Source: Spirochaetaceae bacterium
GTDB lineage: Bacteria; Spirochaetota; Spirochaetia; SZUA-6; Bin103
DNA length: 51,670 nt
Assembly (NCBI GenBank): GCA_028821475.1
Contig: JAPPGB010000144.1
Location: 1 to 51,670 of the forward strand
Direction: 5' to 3'
The notes beneath the pieces are model-generated. The model had not been told where the DNA came from. It did no database searches and saw only the letters and a program-made list of their open reading frames with translations. A program made the position numbers and the translations under genes. Below, piece by piece: positions 6,910 through 15,823 of this stretch (the stretch's first letter is position 1; each line of letters starts with the position of its first letter).

Positions 6910-7977
6910 ATGCATCGATTCACGGCCGGTCATCTGCACTCGATCACGCGGCGGGCTTTCCGGGCCGCGGGCGCCACGGACGCCATCGCGGACGAGGTGG
7001 CAGGGATCCTGGTCGGCGCCAACCTCGCCGGACACGACTCCCACGGTGTGCTGCGCATTCCGGAGTACCTGCGGCATGCGGAACGCGGCAACCTGAAAAT
7101 GGATGCCGAACCGACGGTCCTGGCGGAGACCGCCACCACCCTGCTGATCGACGGCAACGACGGCTTCGGCCACTACACGGCGCGCCGTGCCATGGCGCTG
7201 GCGATCGACAAGGCGCGCGGCGCGGCGGTGTGCTGCGCGAGCCTGGTGCGGACCGGACACATCGGCCGGTTGGGCGAGTACGCGGAGCAGGCGGCGCGGG
7301 CCGGCTGCATCGGCATCGTCACGGTCGGCTGGGGCCAGACCGGCAGCGGCAGCACCACGCCGTACGGCGGCGCGCGCGGCGCATTCGGCACCAATCCGAT
7401 CGCGTTCGGCGTACCGACCGGGGACGATGTTCCGTTCATCGTCGACTATGCCACCAGCATGGTGGCCGAAGGCAAGCTGCGCGTCGCCCGCAGCAAGGGA
7501 GAGGACCTCCCGGAGGGCTACATCGTCGACCGCAACGGTCTCCCGAGCGTCAAGCCGGAGGACTTCTACGAGGGCGGCTTCCTGCTGCCGTTCGGCAATC
7601 ACAAGGGCTACGCGCTGGCGATGCTGACCTGTCTGCTCGGCGGGTTGTCGGGCCGCTTCGACGTCGAGCAGGGCACCATGGGCGGGGCATACCTGCAGGT
7701 GATCGACGTAGCCGCGCTCACGCCCCTGGAGACCTATCAGCAGGGGGTTCGGGCGTTCCTCGACGGCATCAGGCAGACACCGCCGGCGCCCGGCTTCGAC
7801 GCGGTGCTGGTGCCGGGCGACTTCGAGCATCGCTCCCGCGCATGGCGTCTTGCGCACGGGGTCGAGGTGCCGGAGGCGATCTTCCGGCAGATCGAAGCGT
7901 GCGCCGCGAAGCTCGGCGTGGCGCTGGGAGAGGACGCGGTCGGGGCGTCCGACCTGGAACGCTACGCGACCGAGTAG
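6910..7977 (+). CDS. Ldh/MDH-family NAD(P)-dependent dehydrogenase
   Basis: A 355-residue cytoplasmic oxidoreductase of the Ldh_2 fold (malate/L-lactate/ureidoglycolate/2-hydroxyacid dehydrogenases). Diagnostic stretches are AGHDSHGVLRIPEY with the conserved histidines, DGNDGFGH, GAFGTNPIAFGVP, DYATSMVAEGKLRVA and GNHKGYALAMLTCLLGG. Length is normal. An in-frame ATG at 6838 exists, but the family N-terminus (MHRFTAGHL) and the promoter at 6875-6903 favour 6910. It is followed after 68 bases by the gamma-glutamyltranspeptidase-like gene on the same strand, so both may be cotranscribed. The exact 2-hydroxyacid substrate is unknown. Confidence 0.92.
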   Translation: MHRFTAGHLHSITRRAFRAAGATDAIADEVAGILVGANLAGHDSHGVLRIPEYLRHAERGNLKMDAEPTVLAETATTLLIDGNDGFGHYTARRAMALAIDKARGAAVCCASLVRTGHIGRLGEYAEQAARAGCIGIVTVGWGQTGSGSTTPYGGARGAFGTNPIAFGVPTGDDVPFIVDYATSMVAEGKLRVARSKGEDLPEGYIVDRNGLPSVKPEDFYEGGFLLPFGNHKGYALAMLTCLLGGLSGRFDVEQGTMGGAYLQVIDVAALTPLETYQQGVRAFLDGIRQTPPAPGFDAVLVPGDFEHRSRAWRLAHGVEVPEAIFRQIEACAAKLGVALGEDAVGASDLERYATE

Positions 7978-8045
7978 GCGCCGAGCTTGCCTCCCCACGC
8001 CACCAGAGGGCCGCGCGCCTTCCGTCCCCATCCCGGCGGCGCGGC

Positions 8046-9698
8046 ATGAGTCCCTCGACGCCGCACGGCGTCGGTCATCCGGCCTACCGTCCGTCGTTAT
8101 CAGGCCTCAATGGCATGGTGGCATCCGGTCACTCGCTCGCCTCGCAGGCGGGCGTGCGCGTCATGCAGGAGGGAGGCAACGCGATCGATGCGGCGATTGC
8201 GGCGGCGGCGGCGGTGGGCGTGGTGGAGCCGGCGATGTCGGGCGTCGGCGGCGACGGCTTCATCCTGATCTTCGACGCCGCGACGGGACGGCCGTACGGG
8301 GTCAACGCCACCGGCCCGGCGCCGGCACGCGCGACGCGGGAGCGCTACCTGGAGCGCGGCGGCATTCCGATGCACGGCATGCTGAGCGTGTCGGTGCCGG
8401 GCCTGGTCGACGGCTGGCTGCTGGCGCAGCGCCGGTTCGGCAAGCTGGGCCTGGCCCAGGTGCTCGCTCCCGCGGTCGAGCTGTGCGAGCGCGGCTTCCC
8501 GGTGAGCCACAAGCTGGCCGCCGCCCTGGAGGCCGAGCACGGGCCACTGGCGGCGGACGCCCCGGCCGGAGCGGTGTTCGCGCCGCGCGGGCGTCCGCCG
8601 CGCGCGGGCGAGATCCTGGTGCAGCGCGACCTGGGCACCACGCTGCGCCGAATCGCCGAGCAGGGTCGCGCGCCGTTCTACGAGGGCGAGATCGCGCGCC
8701 GCATCGGGGAAGCCAGCCGCACGCTCGGCGGCGTGCTGGACGAGGACGACCTGGCCGCCTACCGCGCCCGCTGGGACGAGCCGATCCACGTGGACTACCA
8801 CGGCCACCGGGTGTGCGAGATGCCGCCCAACTCGAGCGGCCACGTGCTGCTGCAGGCGCTCAACCTGGTGGAACGGTTCGACCTCGCCGGCATGGGCTGC
8901 CTGTCGACCGACGGCATTCACGTCATGGTGGAAGCGATCCGGCTCGCCTTTGCCGACCGCGAACGCTATATGGCCGATCCCGACTGGATCGACGTGCCGC
9001 TCGACCGCCTGCTGGGCAAGGACTACGCCCGGCACCGGGCCGCCGCGATTGACTTGGCGCGCACCACTCCCGGCGTCGGCCCCGGCTCACTGCCCGGCGC
9101 GGACCAGGCCGGCGACACCACGTGCCTGTGTGCGGCCGACGGCGCCGGCAACGCGGTGTGCCTGCTGCAGAGCATCCAGACCGCGTTCGGCTCCTGCGTG
9201 GTCGCCGGCGGCACCGGCATCCTGCTCAACAACCGCATGACCTACTGGCACCTCGAGGCGGGGCATCCGAACGTGCTGGCGCCCGGTAAGCGGGTGCGCC
9301 ACACCATGAACCCGGTCATCGCCACGCGCGCCGGCCGCCCGGTGATCGTGTGCGGCACGCCGGGCGCGGACACGCAGGTGCAGACCAACCTGCAACTGCT
9401 CACCGGCGCCATCCACTTCGGCATGACCCCGCAGGAGGCGGTCGAGGCACCGCGCTGGCGGAGCTGGCAAGACCCGATGGAGTCCACCCTCCCCCACACC
9501 TGCGAGGACCGGCTGGACCTGGAAACCCGCTTCCCGCCGGCGGTGCGGGCAGCCCTGGAGAGCAAGGGCCACCGTATCCATACCGTCGGCCCCTGGGGCG
9601 GCCCCGGCAACGCCCAGTTCATCGGCATCGATCCCACCACCGGCGTGCTGCAAGGCGGCTCCGACCCGCGCCGCGACGGCTACGCTGCCGGCTTCTGA
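8046..9698 (+). CDS. Gamma-glutamyltranspeptidase-family N-terminal nucleophile hydrolase
   Basis: A 550-residue protein of the gamma-glutamyltransferase family, which self-cleaves ahead of a threonine to give two subunits and hydrolyses or transfers gamma-glutamyl or related amide groups. The N-terminal region has GMVASGHSLASQAGVRVMQE and GGNAIDAAIAAAAAVGVVEP. The predicted nucleophile is T358 in GDTTCLCAADGAGNAV, where the family usually has TTH. Later come FGSCVV, LLNNRM and VCGTPGADTQVQT. No signal peptide is visible, so it is probably cytoplasmic. Related oxamate amidohydrolases share this fold and remain possible. The neighbouring convergent M20 amidohydrolase and transporter suggest catabolism of glutamyl or peptide compounds. 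ATG 8046 fits the family start. Confidence 0.9.
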   Translation: MSPSTPHGVGHPAYRPSLSGLNGMVASGHSLASQAGVRVMQEGGNAIDAAIAAAAAVGVVEPAMSGVGGDGFILIFDAATGRPYGVNATGPAPARATRERYLERGGIPMHGMLSVSVPGLVDGWLLAQRRFGKLGLAQVLAPAVELCERGFPVSHKLAAALEAEHGPLAADAPAGAVFAPRGRPPRAGEILVQRDLGTTLRRIAEQGRAPFYEGEIARRIGEASRTLGGVLDEDDLAAYRARWDEPIHVDYHGHRVCEMPPNSSGHVLLQALNLVERFDLAGMGCLSTDGIHVMVEAIRLAFADRERYMADPDWIDVPLDRLLGKDYARHRAAAIDLARTTPGVGPGSLPGADQAGDTTCLCAADGAGNAVCLLQSIQTAFGSCVVAGGTGILLNNRMTYWHLEAGHPNVLAPGKRVRHTMNPVIATRAGRPVIVCGTPGADTQVQTNLQLLTGAIHFGMTPQEAVEAPRWRSWQDPMESTLPHTCEDRLDLETRFPPAVRAALESKGHRIHTVGPWGGPGNAQFIGIDPTTGVLQGGSDPRRDGYAAGF

Positions 9699-9726
9699 AG
9701 CAGGTCGAACGCGCCCGAACAGCCTC

Positions 9727-11169
9727 TCAGCGCAGGGGGTGCGGGCAGGTGGGTGGATCGACGTCGGCCGGAATCGGACACACGTAGGGGGTTCCGTTGG
9801 CGGCCGCCGCCAACTCGGCCTGCGCGTTGCGCAGGTGCTCGGGATCCAGGTACAGGTCCAGCGCCGCGACGGCCATCACCTTGGCGGAGTGCATCATTCC
9901 CTTGTGACCGATTGAGGTAGCCCCGGTGGCGACGATGCCCCAACTGTGGCCGGGGGCTTGGGTGGCCCAGCAGGCGGTGCGCAGCATGCTCAACGGCGTG
10001 ATCCAGCTCACGTCGCCCACGTCGGTGGAGCCGGTGCCGACCCAGTCCGCGTCCCACGCCGGGAAGTTGTCGCCGATCAGCGGTTCGTGCGCCAGTCGCT
10101 GCAGCCGCGGCTGTTCCTCCGCCGGCGTCTGCCAGCCGGCGAACATCTCGTCGGCGCCCCGCGCGCGGAACGCCGCGTTGACCTGCGCCGCGTACGCCTT
10201 CTCCTCGGCGGTGAACTCGATCGGACCGACCAGTTGCATCGCCTCGTACTGCAGATCCGCCAGGTGAGCGTTGTTGAGCACCCGCGAGCAGGCGCCGCGC
10301 ACCCGCATCTCCACGGTGGTGTCGGTCATCAGCGCCGCGCCGCGGGCGCAGTTGCGGACCCGCTCGGACACCTCCTCGATCTCGGCCCGTTCCAGGGCGC
10401 GCACGAAGTACCACACCTCGGCGGTGTCGGGAACCACGTTGGGCAGCTTGCCGCCGTCGGTGATCACGTAGTGGATGCGCACCTTGTCGGTGACGTGCTC
10501 GCGCAGGTAGTTGACGCCGACGTTCATCAGTTCCACCGCGTCCAGCGCCGAGCGCCCCTCGTGCGGCGCGCCGCCGGCGTGGGCGGTGCGGCCGTGGAAG
10601 CGGAACACCAGGTCGTTGACGCCGACGCAGGTACCCTTGGACGGAGCGTTGACATTGGACGGGTGAAAGTTGAACGCGGCATCCAGGTCGTCGAACGAGC
10701 CGGTGCGCGCCATGAACGCCTTGCCGCTGATCTGCTCCTCGGCCGGGCAGCCGTAGTAGCGCACGGTGCCGGCGGTGCCGGTGGCCTGCAGCCATCGGGC
10801 CACGGCCACCGCCGCGGCCAGGCCGCCAGTGCCGAGCAGGTTGTGCCCGCAGCCGTGGCCGGGGCCGCCCTCCACCACCGGCTCCTGGGTCGGCTGGCGC
10901 TTCTGTGACAGCCCGGCCAGGGCATCGTACTCGCCCAGATAGCCGATGATCGGGCCGCCGGAGCCGGCCTCGGCGCAGAACGCGGTGGTGATGCCGCCCA
11001 GGTCCCAGGTGACGGCAAACCCCTCGGCGGCCAGGAAGTCCGCCTGCAGCTTGGAGGAGGCGAACTCCTCCCAGGCCACCTCCGGGTTGGCCCACAGTGT
11101 ATCGGCCATGTCCGTGAACCGCCGCCGGTTCCGGTCCAGCCACGCGATGACGTCCTGTTTGCTGTGCAT
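9727..11169 (-). CDS. M20 amidohydrolase, AbgB-like (aminobenzoyl-glutamate hydrolase type)
   Basis: A 480-residue cytoplasmic M20-family metallo-amidohydrolase, about the length of p-aminobenzoyl-glutamate hydrolase subunit B. Metal and catalytic landmarks are GEYDAL (79-84), GHGCGHN (104-110), CPAEEQ (141-146) with the general-base glutamate, and FHPSNVNAPSKG. GRTAHAGG belongs to the dimerisation domain, and GSTDVGDVSW is typical of AbgB. It starts 24 bases after the stop of the DppC-type permease of locus 2, so it is the last gene of that operon. AGGAG lies about 10 bases before the ATG. The arrangement implies that a compound imported by locus 2 is cleaved by this enzyme. Other N-acyl amino acid substrates are possible. 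Confidence 0.9.
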   Translation of the reverse strand: MHSKQDVIAWLDRNRRRFTDMADTLWANPEVAWEEFASSKLQADFLAAEGFAVTWDLGGITTAFCAEAGSGGPIIGYLGEYDALAGLSQKRQPTQEPVVEGGPGHGCGHNLLGTGGLAAAVAVARWLQATGTAGTVRYYGCPAEEQISGKAFMARTGSFDDLDAAFNFHPSNVNAPSKGTCVGVNDLVFRFHGRTAHAGGAPHEGRSALDAVELMNVGVNYLREHVTDKVRIHYVITDGGKLPNVVPDTAEVWYFVRALERAEIEEVSERVRNCARGAALMTDTTVEMRVRGACSRVLNNAHLADLQYEAMQLVGPIEFTAEEKAYAAQVNAAFRARGADEMFAGWQTPAEEQPRLQRLAHEPLIGDNFPAWDADWVGTGSTDVGDVSWITPLSMLRTACWATQAPGHSWGIVATGATSIGHKGMMHSAKVMAVAALDLYLDPEHLRNAQAELAAAANGTPYVCPIPADVDPPTCPHPLR

Positions 11170-11193
11170 TGGGTTGGCGCTCCTCTCCGTATT

Positions 11194-12120
11194 CTACCTA
11201 TCGGCGCCGCCGGGCCGAATTCCACGTCCCCTGAGCCGCGGGTCCAGCAGGTCGCGCACGGCGTCGCCGAACATGTTCAGGCTGTAGATGGTAACGGTTA
11301 GGCAAAGACCTGGCCAGAGAGCCAGCCACGGCGCCTGTTCCATGTACTTGCGCCCTTCCCGGCTGAGCATGCCTCCCCAGTCGGGAATGGCGGGCGGCAA
11401 ACCGAATCCCAGGTAGCCCAGAGAAGCCAAGGCCATGATTACGCCGCCGACACTGGTGCTGAATGAAATGATTATGACGGGTGTGATATTGGGCAGGACG
11501 TGGCGCATGAACGATCGCCATCGCGACGAACCAACCGCCTCCGCAACCTCGAAGTAGATACTCTCCTTGATACCGATCACCGCACTTCTGATTACGCGTG
11601 CGCCAGCTATGCCTCCCGATATCCCCAGGATCAGGATTATCTGCACGAGACCCTTCCCCACCAAGGAGATTATCGTCAACATGAGCAGCAATCCCGGAAA
11701 CGCCATCCAGGAATCGACAAACCTCTGCACGATCAGATCCAGTTTGCCACCCACGAATCCGGAAATGCCGCCTACCAGGGTACTGATGATTACGCTGAGA
11801 GTGGTCACTGTCAGACCGACAAGTATGGAAATACGAGCCCCGAATATGACGCGGCTGAGAACGTCTCTCCCGGTCTGGTCGGTACCCAGAAGATATTGCG
11901 ATGATGGGCCCAAGAGCCTGTCTGCCAGGTGCATTTCCTTGTATGGATACGGGGCCAATTTACCGCCGAATATCGCCACCACGATCAATAGCAATATGAC
12001 AACTCCGCTGGCCATGCCCAGTGGCTTCTGGGTGGCCAGCCGGACAAAGAAATCAGCCACGGCGTTACGTCTCCTTGGCGCACCTGCCGGTGAGGATGGC
12101 GCCATGGCATCGCTACTCAT
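11194..12120 (-). CDS. ABC transporter permease, DppC/OppC type (locus 2)
   Basis: A 308-residue inner-membrane permease with LLGTDQTGRD after the first helix, the EAA-loop region around VGSSRWRSFMRHVLPN, SLGYLGFGLPPAIPDW and the ending LLDPRLRG plus about 10 residues. The ATG at 12120 is preferred over an in-frame start 42 bases upstream: its ATGAGTAG sequence overlaps the DppB-type stop by 8 bases, exactly as in locus 3, which implies translational coupling. Close paralog of the locus 1 and 3 subunits. Followed by the M20 amidohydrolase. Confidence 0.93.
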   Translation of the reverse strand: MSSDAMAPSSPAGAPRRRNAVADFFVRLATQKPLGMASGVVILLLIVVAIFGGKLAPYPYKEMHLADRLLGPSSQYLLGTDQTGRDVLSRVIFGARISILVGLTVTTLSVIISTLVGGISGFVGGKLDLIVQRFVDSWMAFPGLLLMLTIISLVGKGLVQIILILGISGGIAGARVIRSAVIGIKESIYFEVAEAVGSSRWRSFMRHVLPNITPVIIISFSTSVGGVIMALASLGYLGFGLPPAIPDWGGMLSREGRKYMEQAPWLALWPGLCLTVTIYSLNMFGDAVRDLLDPRLRGRGIRPGGADR

Positions 12121-13072
12121 AGCGGATCCTAGGATCCAAGTAGGGATAGAGCATGTCGACAAGGAGAATGTTGAGCAGGACGACGGTGGACAGAATCAGG
12201 TTTATTGCTGAAATTACCGGGTAGTCGCGTTTGTCGAGTGCGTCCAGAAACATACGGCCGAGTCCCGGCAGAACGAATATGTCTTCCATGATGACCGAGC
12301 CGCCTATCAGGATGGGCAGATGCAGGCCGACCAGCGTCACGATCGGAATGAGTGCATTCTTGATGGCGTGTCGGGCAACGACGACCCTCTCCTTGAGGCC
12401 CTTCGACCAGGCGGTCCGGATGTAGTCCTGCCTGAGCACCTCCAGCATCATGGTGCGCGTCATCCGCATTATGGCGGCCGACATGCCGGTGCCCAGAATC
12501 AGGCCTGGAATGAAGAACATGCCGAGATTCCCCAGTGGATCGTCCGTGAACGTGATCAGCTCTACCGAGGGCGACCAGCCCCACCAGATCGCCGGGAACA
12601 GCATGATCATGATTCCCAGCCAGAAGTTGGGCGTTGCCATGCCAATCACGGCGACGGTGCGGCCCAGGTAGTCGGTGGCCGTATCCTGGCGAATCGCCGA
12701 GTAGATGCCGACCGGAAGGGCTATCACGAGCGCGATTGCGATTGCCATGGCACCGAGCTCAATGGTGACCGGCAATCTACCTAGTATCCTCTCCTCTATC
12801 GACCACTGGCCAATGAGCGATTCACCAAAGGTGCCGTGCAGAAAAATGTCTCTCATCCAGCGTCCATACTGGACGTGGACGGGCACGTCCAACCCCAGCG
12901 AACGCCGAAGCGCCTCCTCGTCGACTCGCCCTCCCGTCTGCGGCCCCAAGGAAGTCACGAGATAGTCCACTACATCGCCGGGGATGAAGTGGGCCGCGAG
13001 AAAGACCAGGATGGTCAGCATGAACAGGGCCGGGATGGTCAGCAACAACCGCCTGATGAGATAGGCTCTCAT
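12113..13072 (-). CDS. ABC transporter permease, DppB/OppB type (locus 2)
   Basis: A 319-residue DppB-type subunit beginning MRAYLIRRLLLTIPALFMLT. It has the RSLGLDVPVHVQYGRWM loop, YIRTAWSKGLKERVVVARHA as coupling region and VIMEDIFVLPGLGRM. It overlaps the downstream DppC-type gene by 8 bases and is separated from the binding-protein gene upstream by 154 bases holding a long imperfect hairpin. Confidence 0.93.
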   Translation of the reverse strand: MRAYLIRRLLLTIPALFMLTILVFLAAHFIPGDVVDYLVTSLGPQTGGRVDEEALRRSLGLDVPVHVQYGRWMRDIFLHGTFGESLIGQWSIEERILGRLPVTIELGAMAIAIALVIALPVGIYSAIRQDTATDYLGRTVAVIGMATPNFWLGIMIMLFPAIWWGWSPSVELITFTDDPLGNLGMFFIPGLILGTGMSAAIMRMTRTMMLEVLRQDYIRTAWSKGLKERVVVARHAIKNALIPIVTLVGLHLPILIGGSVIMEDIFVLPGLGRMFLDALDKRDYPVISAINLILSTVVLLNILLVDMLYPYLDPRIRYE

Positions 13073-13136
13073 GGGACCCGCCTCATTGCACTTCCCGGGG
13101 CCAGCCGCAATCCACTTGGACAGTACCGTTCACTGA

Positions 13137-13191
13137 ATGAAAGGAGCCGGGAAGCGCGCCTGCAAGCGACGGTATCCCAGCTCGCTTTCAT
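13137..13191 (-). other. Intercistronic stem-loop between binding protein and permease (locus 2)
   Basis: Arms at about 13137-13153 and 13174-13191 pair over some 15 positions (ATGAAAG and GAGC blocks against GGAGCCGGGA) with one bulge and a G-T pair. It matches in position the hairpins found in loci 1, 3 and 4, suggesting a shared means of expressing more binding protein than permease. Confidence 0.55.
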
Positions 13192-13226
13192 GCCCTGAAA
13201 TCAGTCACGGCAGAGAGCGGACCGCA

Positions 13227-15068
13227 CTACAAGCCCATTGCTGCCTTCAGGTCCTGGTCAATCCAGAGGCGGGCAAAGAGCGTATTGCGTTCCGCGCGTC
13301 CCATGTTCCATTCGCCGTTGTAACCCTTGACCCACGGTTGATTCACGCTATAGATGGGACTGGTGGACTTGGTCAAGCCCCAGTGCTCCCTTACCATGAT
13401 CTCATCGGCCTGTCTGATAATGCTCTTCATCTCGTCCATGTCGATCGGCTCTACGTCCGGAAACTCCGAGTGCCACCCGCCGCCGGTCGCACGATACAGG
13501 GCATCCACCCGCGGGTCGGTAGCCTTGTTGAAGCAAACTCTGCAATAGCTGGTCTTCGTGCCAAGGTTCCAACGCATGCCGAAGGTGCCCGCGAAGCCCT
13601 GGTATGTCCCACTCAACAGGTGCCATTCCGCCGTCTTCGCGGCGTTTCTGGCGCCGGACTCGGCATTGGACTGCAAGACGAGCTCGCTTTCAACGCCAAT
13701 GGCCTCAAAGTAGCCCATGACGATCTCGGCGTAGGTCGGGTCGAACCTGTCGTGCAGGGCCAACGCGATCTTGAATCGATAGCCGTCGTCGCCGCGCGGG
13801 TGTCCGGCCTCATCGAGCAGAGCTTCCGCCGCGGCGGGGTCGTACCGGTATTCTCCCTTGATCTCTTCGGGCCATTCCTCATATGGCCAGTAAAATCCTT
13901 CCGCCACGTTTTGCGAGACCAACCCGCCCGGTGTCGGATCTCCATAACCCCGGAAGTAGTTGGCGGAAATGCTCTCGCGGTCCACCGACATCTGCAGTGC
14001 CTTGCGCACGTTGGGATCGTCAGTGGGTGCCAACGCCCAGTTGAAATTGAACTGGCCCGATGGCCCCCCATAGAAGCTCCACGCCTCGATTTCAGGGTTG
14101 GTCTTCTGCAGGGTCTCCAAATCGTCGATCGAGTAGATGTTTACGTCGCCGGTGTTACCCATGTAATCAACTTTGCCCGTGCGCAGTGCGGCCAGACGTG
14201 TTGACATGTCCGGCATGAGGAGGGCCCGGTACTCGTCGATATAGGGCAGGCGGTTGTCCGGGAATTTCTCGTCGTAGCCCCAATAGTTGGGATTCTTCTG
14301 CCAGGTAACGGAGCTGCCCTCTACCACGTCAGTCAGTCGCAACGGCCCGGTACCGACCACGTTCCTCCAGTCCTTCATGTCTCCGTATTCCTCGACGACC
14401 TCGCGTGGGACCGCAAACCAGAAGTTGTTGAGCATACTCTCCAGCATGGCGACGACAGGGTTCGTCAGCTTGATCTCAACCGTCCATTGGTCAGTCGCGG
14501 TTACCGACTCGACCGGTACACCGAGCAGAAACCCGTGGGCGCTCGGTCCGTCTTCGGCGAAGTCTCCCAGACCCAGATAGCGATGAAAGTTCCACTCGAC
14601 GTCGTAGGCATCGAACCCCCGACCGTTCACCGGTGCCTTGTCGTCCCAGGAGACGCCCTCGCGGATGCTGAAGATCAACGTGGTGTCGTCGGGCATGGAC
14701 CAGCTTTCGGCCAGAGCCCCTCTACTGTACTCGGGCGGTCGGTCCCAGGATCCGAGATTGAACGAGTCCCTCGATACTCCCCAGTCGGAGAAGGCGAGAG
14801 GCTCATTGACGCCACTGATGAAGTGGGCCGCCCAGCCACCACCAATCAGGAAGGGGTCAGGATTTTCGGCAAGAGCCTTCGTCGGCCAGGTGATTGTCCC
14901 GCCATACTCCGGCGCAGTCACCATCTTGCCGGTGGTGGGGTCGAGCACCATCTCTTTCTCGGCGGCCGCGGCCGGCACCTCTTCCGCCGCCGCGGCCCAG
15001 AGACCGGTTGCGGTCAGGACGAGGACCAACGCAAACCCTAAGGTCCGTGCGATCTTTACAACGTGCAT
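13227..15068 (-). CDS. Extracellular solute-binding protein, family 5 (locus 2)
   Basis: A 613-residue SBP_bac_5 protein. The start at 15068 (MHVVKIARTLGFALVLVLTA) is chosen over a much longer open frame because it begins the signal peptide and is preceded by ACGGAGTTACGT. The same leader precedes the start of the locus 3 protein. The signal region ends around TGLWAAAAEE, then DPTTGKMVTAPEYGGTITWP opens the mature fold. Landmarks are TLIFSIREGVSWDDKAPVNG, VGTGPLRLTD and VRKALQMSVDRESI. It heads an operon with two permeases and an AbgB-like hydrolase, which points to a peptide or N-acyl-glutamate type ligand (inference). Confidence 0.93.
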   Translation of the reverse strand: MHVVKIARTLGFALVLVLTATGLWAAAAEEVPAAAAEKEMVLDPTTGKMVTAPEYGGTITWPTKALAENPDPFLIGGGWAAHFISGVNEPLAFSDWGVSRDSFNLGSWDRPPEYSRGALAESWSMPDDTTLIFSIREGVSWDDKAPVNGRGFDAYDVEWNFHRYLGLGDFAEDGPSAHGFLLGVPVESVTATDQWTVEIKLTNPVVAMLESMLNNFWFAVPREVVEEYGDMKDWRNVVGTGPLRLTDVVEGSSVTWQKNPNYWGYDEKFPDNRLPYIDEYRALLMPDMSTRLAALRTGKVDYMGNTGDVNIYSIDDLETLQKTNPEIEAWSFYGGPSGQFNFNWALAPTDDPNVRKALQMSVDRESISANYFRGYGDPTPGGLVSQNVAEGFYWPYEEWPEEIKGEYRYDPAAAEALLDEAGHPRGDDGYRFKIALALHDRFDPTYAEIVMGYFEAIGVESELVLQSNAESGARNAAKTAEWHLLSGTYQGFAGTFGMRWNLGTKTSYCRVCFNKATDPRVDALYRATGGGWHSEFPDVEPIDMDEMKSIIRQADEIMVREHWGLTKSTSPIYSVNQPWVKGYNGEWNMGRAERNTLFARLWIDQDLKAAMGL

Positions 15069-15170
15069 ACGTAACTCCGTATGTTGGTTTGTTGAGAGTG
15101 TTGCGGAGCGCCGTGCCGCTCTCTGGCCACGCTCGCACCCGCAACGCAGGCAGCCAGTCAGAGTCAGATT
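15069..15170 (-). promoter_or_regulatory. Conserved 5' leader of the locus 2 binding-protein gene
   Basis: On the minus strand the last bases before the ATG read AACATACGGAGTTACGT, identical to those before the GTG of the locus 3 gene, and GGAG serves as ribosome-binding site. Further upstream TGCGTTGCGGG(T/C)GCGAG is also shared. The unrelated spacer between these blocks suggests selection on the blocks or a fairly recent duplication. Confidence 0.6.
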
Positions 15171-15565
15171 GGTTACGGGCGCGGCGTGTGACTCACCGGG
15201 TTCACCCGGGCTCACGCCGCGCCCGCGTGCGGTTCCTTGAGTATCATCCTGCACGTCGTGTGCGCCGGCATGAACCTGCGTCCCAACGCCACGCTGGATC
15301 GCAGTCGGCCAAGGCGACGGCGTGCGCGGGAGCGCGTACCGGAACACTCAGCCGGAGCGGATAATGGCCTTTGGTATAAGAGTTGCCGAGGGGGGATTGT
15401 ACCGGCGGCGTCACAACCGTCGGGTTACCGGGCACAGGGTCGTGATGGCGCATGATCCGCATCCGTTCAATCCTTGACCTGCTCACCGTCGCACGCTCGC
15501 CCCGAGGTGTCAAGCGCGCGCGGACTCGACAAGTCTTATGTTGGCTTGACCAACTATATTTATTG
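15171..15565. other. Intergenic region without recognisable gene
   Basis: No convincing coding sequence. It includes a direct CGGGTTCACCCGGG-like dyad near 15198-15212, a TATAAGAGTTGCCGAGGGGGG stretch near 15375 that resembles the sequence near 80-105, and a small GTTGG-CTTGA-CCAAC inverted repeat at about 15540-15554 just ahead of the toxin-antitoxin pair, a possible operator. Confidence 0.4.
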
Positions 15566-15580
15566 ATGGACAATGCCTGC

Positions 15581-15823
15581 ATGGCAACAAGACCCGTCCA
15601 AGTCTCGATCGACGAGGAGTTGCTGCGCCGCCTGGACGCCGATCCGGACGCTCGGCAGCGGGGCCGGTCGGCTTTCGTGCGCACGGCGCTACGCTTCTAC
15701 CTGGAGGCGAAACAGCGGCGGGAGTTGGAAGCTCAGCTCGGGCGAGCGTACCGGGGCCGCGCGGACGACCTGCTCGGCGAGGTGGCGGATATGCTCACCG
15801 ATCAGCCATGGCCCGCGAACTGA
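15581..15823 (+). CDS. Ribbon-helix-helix antitoxin (MazE-like)
   Basis: An 80-residue protein opening with RPVQVSIDEELLRRLDADPD, the beta strand and first helix of a ribbon-helix-helix DNA-binding domain. RSAFVRTALRFYLEAKQ and an acidic toxin-binding tail follow. It overlaps the downstream MazF-like gene by 16 bases. ATG 15581 begins the family N-terminus; ATG 15566 in the same frame is a possible alternative, since TATATT (15555-15560) sits just upstream. It probably represses its own operon. Confidence 0.85.
   Translation: MATRPVQVSIDEELLRRLDADPDARQRGRSAFVRTALRFYLEAKQRRELEAQLGRAYRGRADDLLGEVADMLTDQPWPAN

Noticed and set aside
9680-11143. A 487-codon minus-strand frame overlapping the M20 gene
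   Set aside because: Out-of-frame shadow of the AbgB-like gene on the same strand; lacks any family motif.
15069-15347. Extension of the locus 2 binding protein by 93 codons
   Set aside because: The conserved leader and ribosome-binding site place the start at 15068, at the beginning of the signal peptide.
15540-15554. GTTGG-CTTGA-CCAAC as a proven operator of the MazEF-like pair
   Set aside because: Arms are only five bases and no clear -35/-10 pair is placed around it; mentioned only as a possibility.
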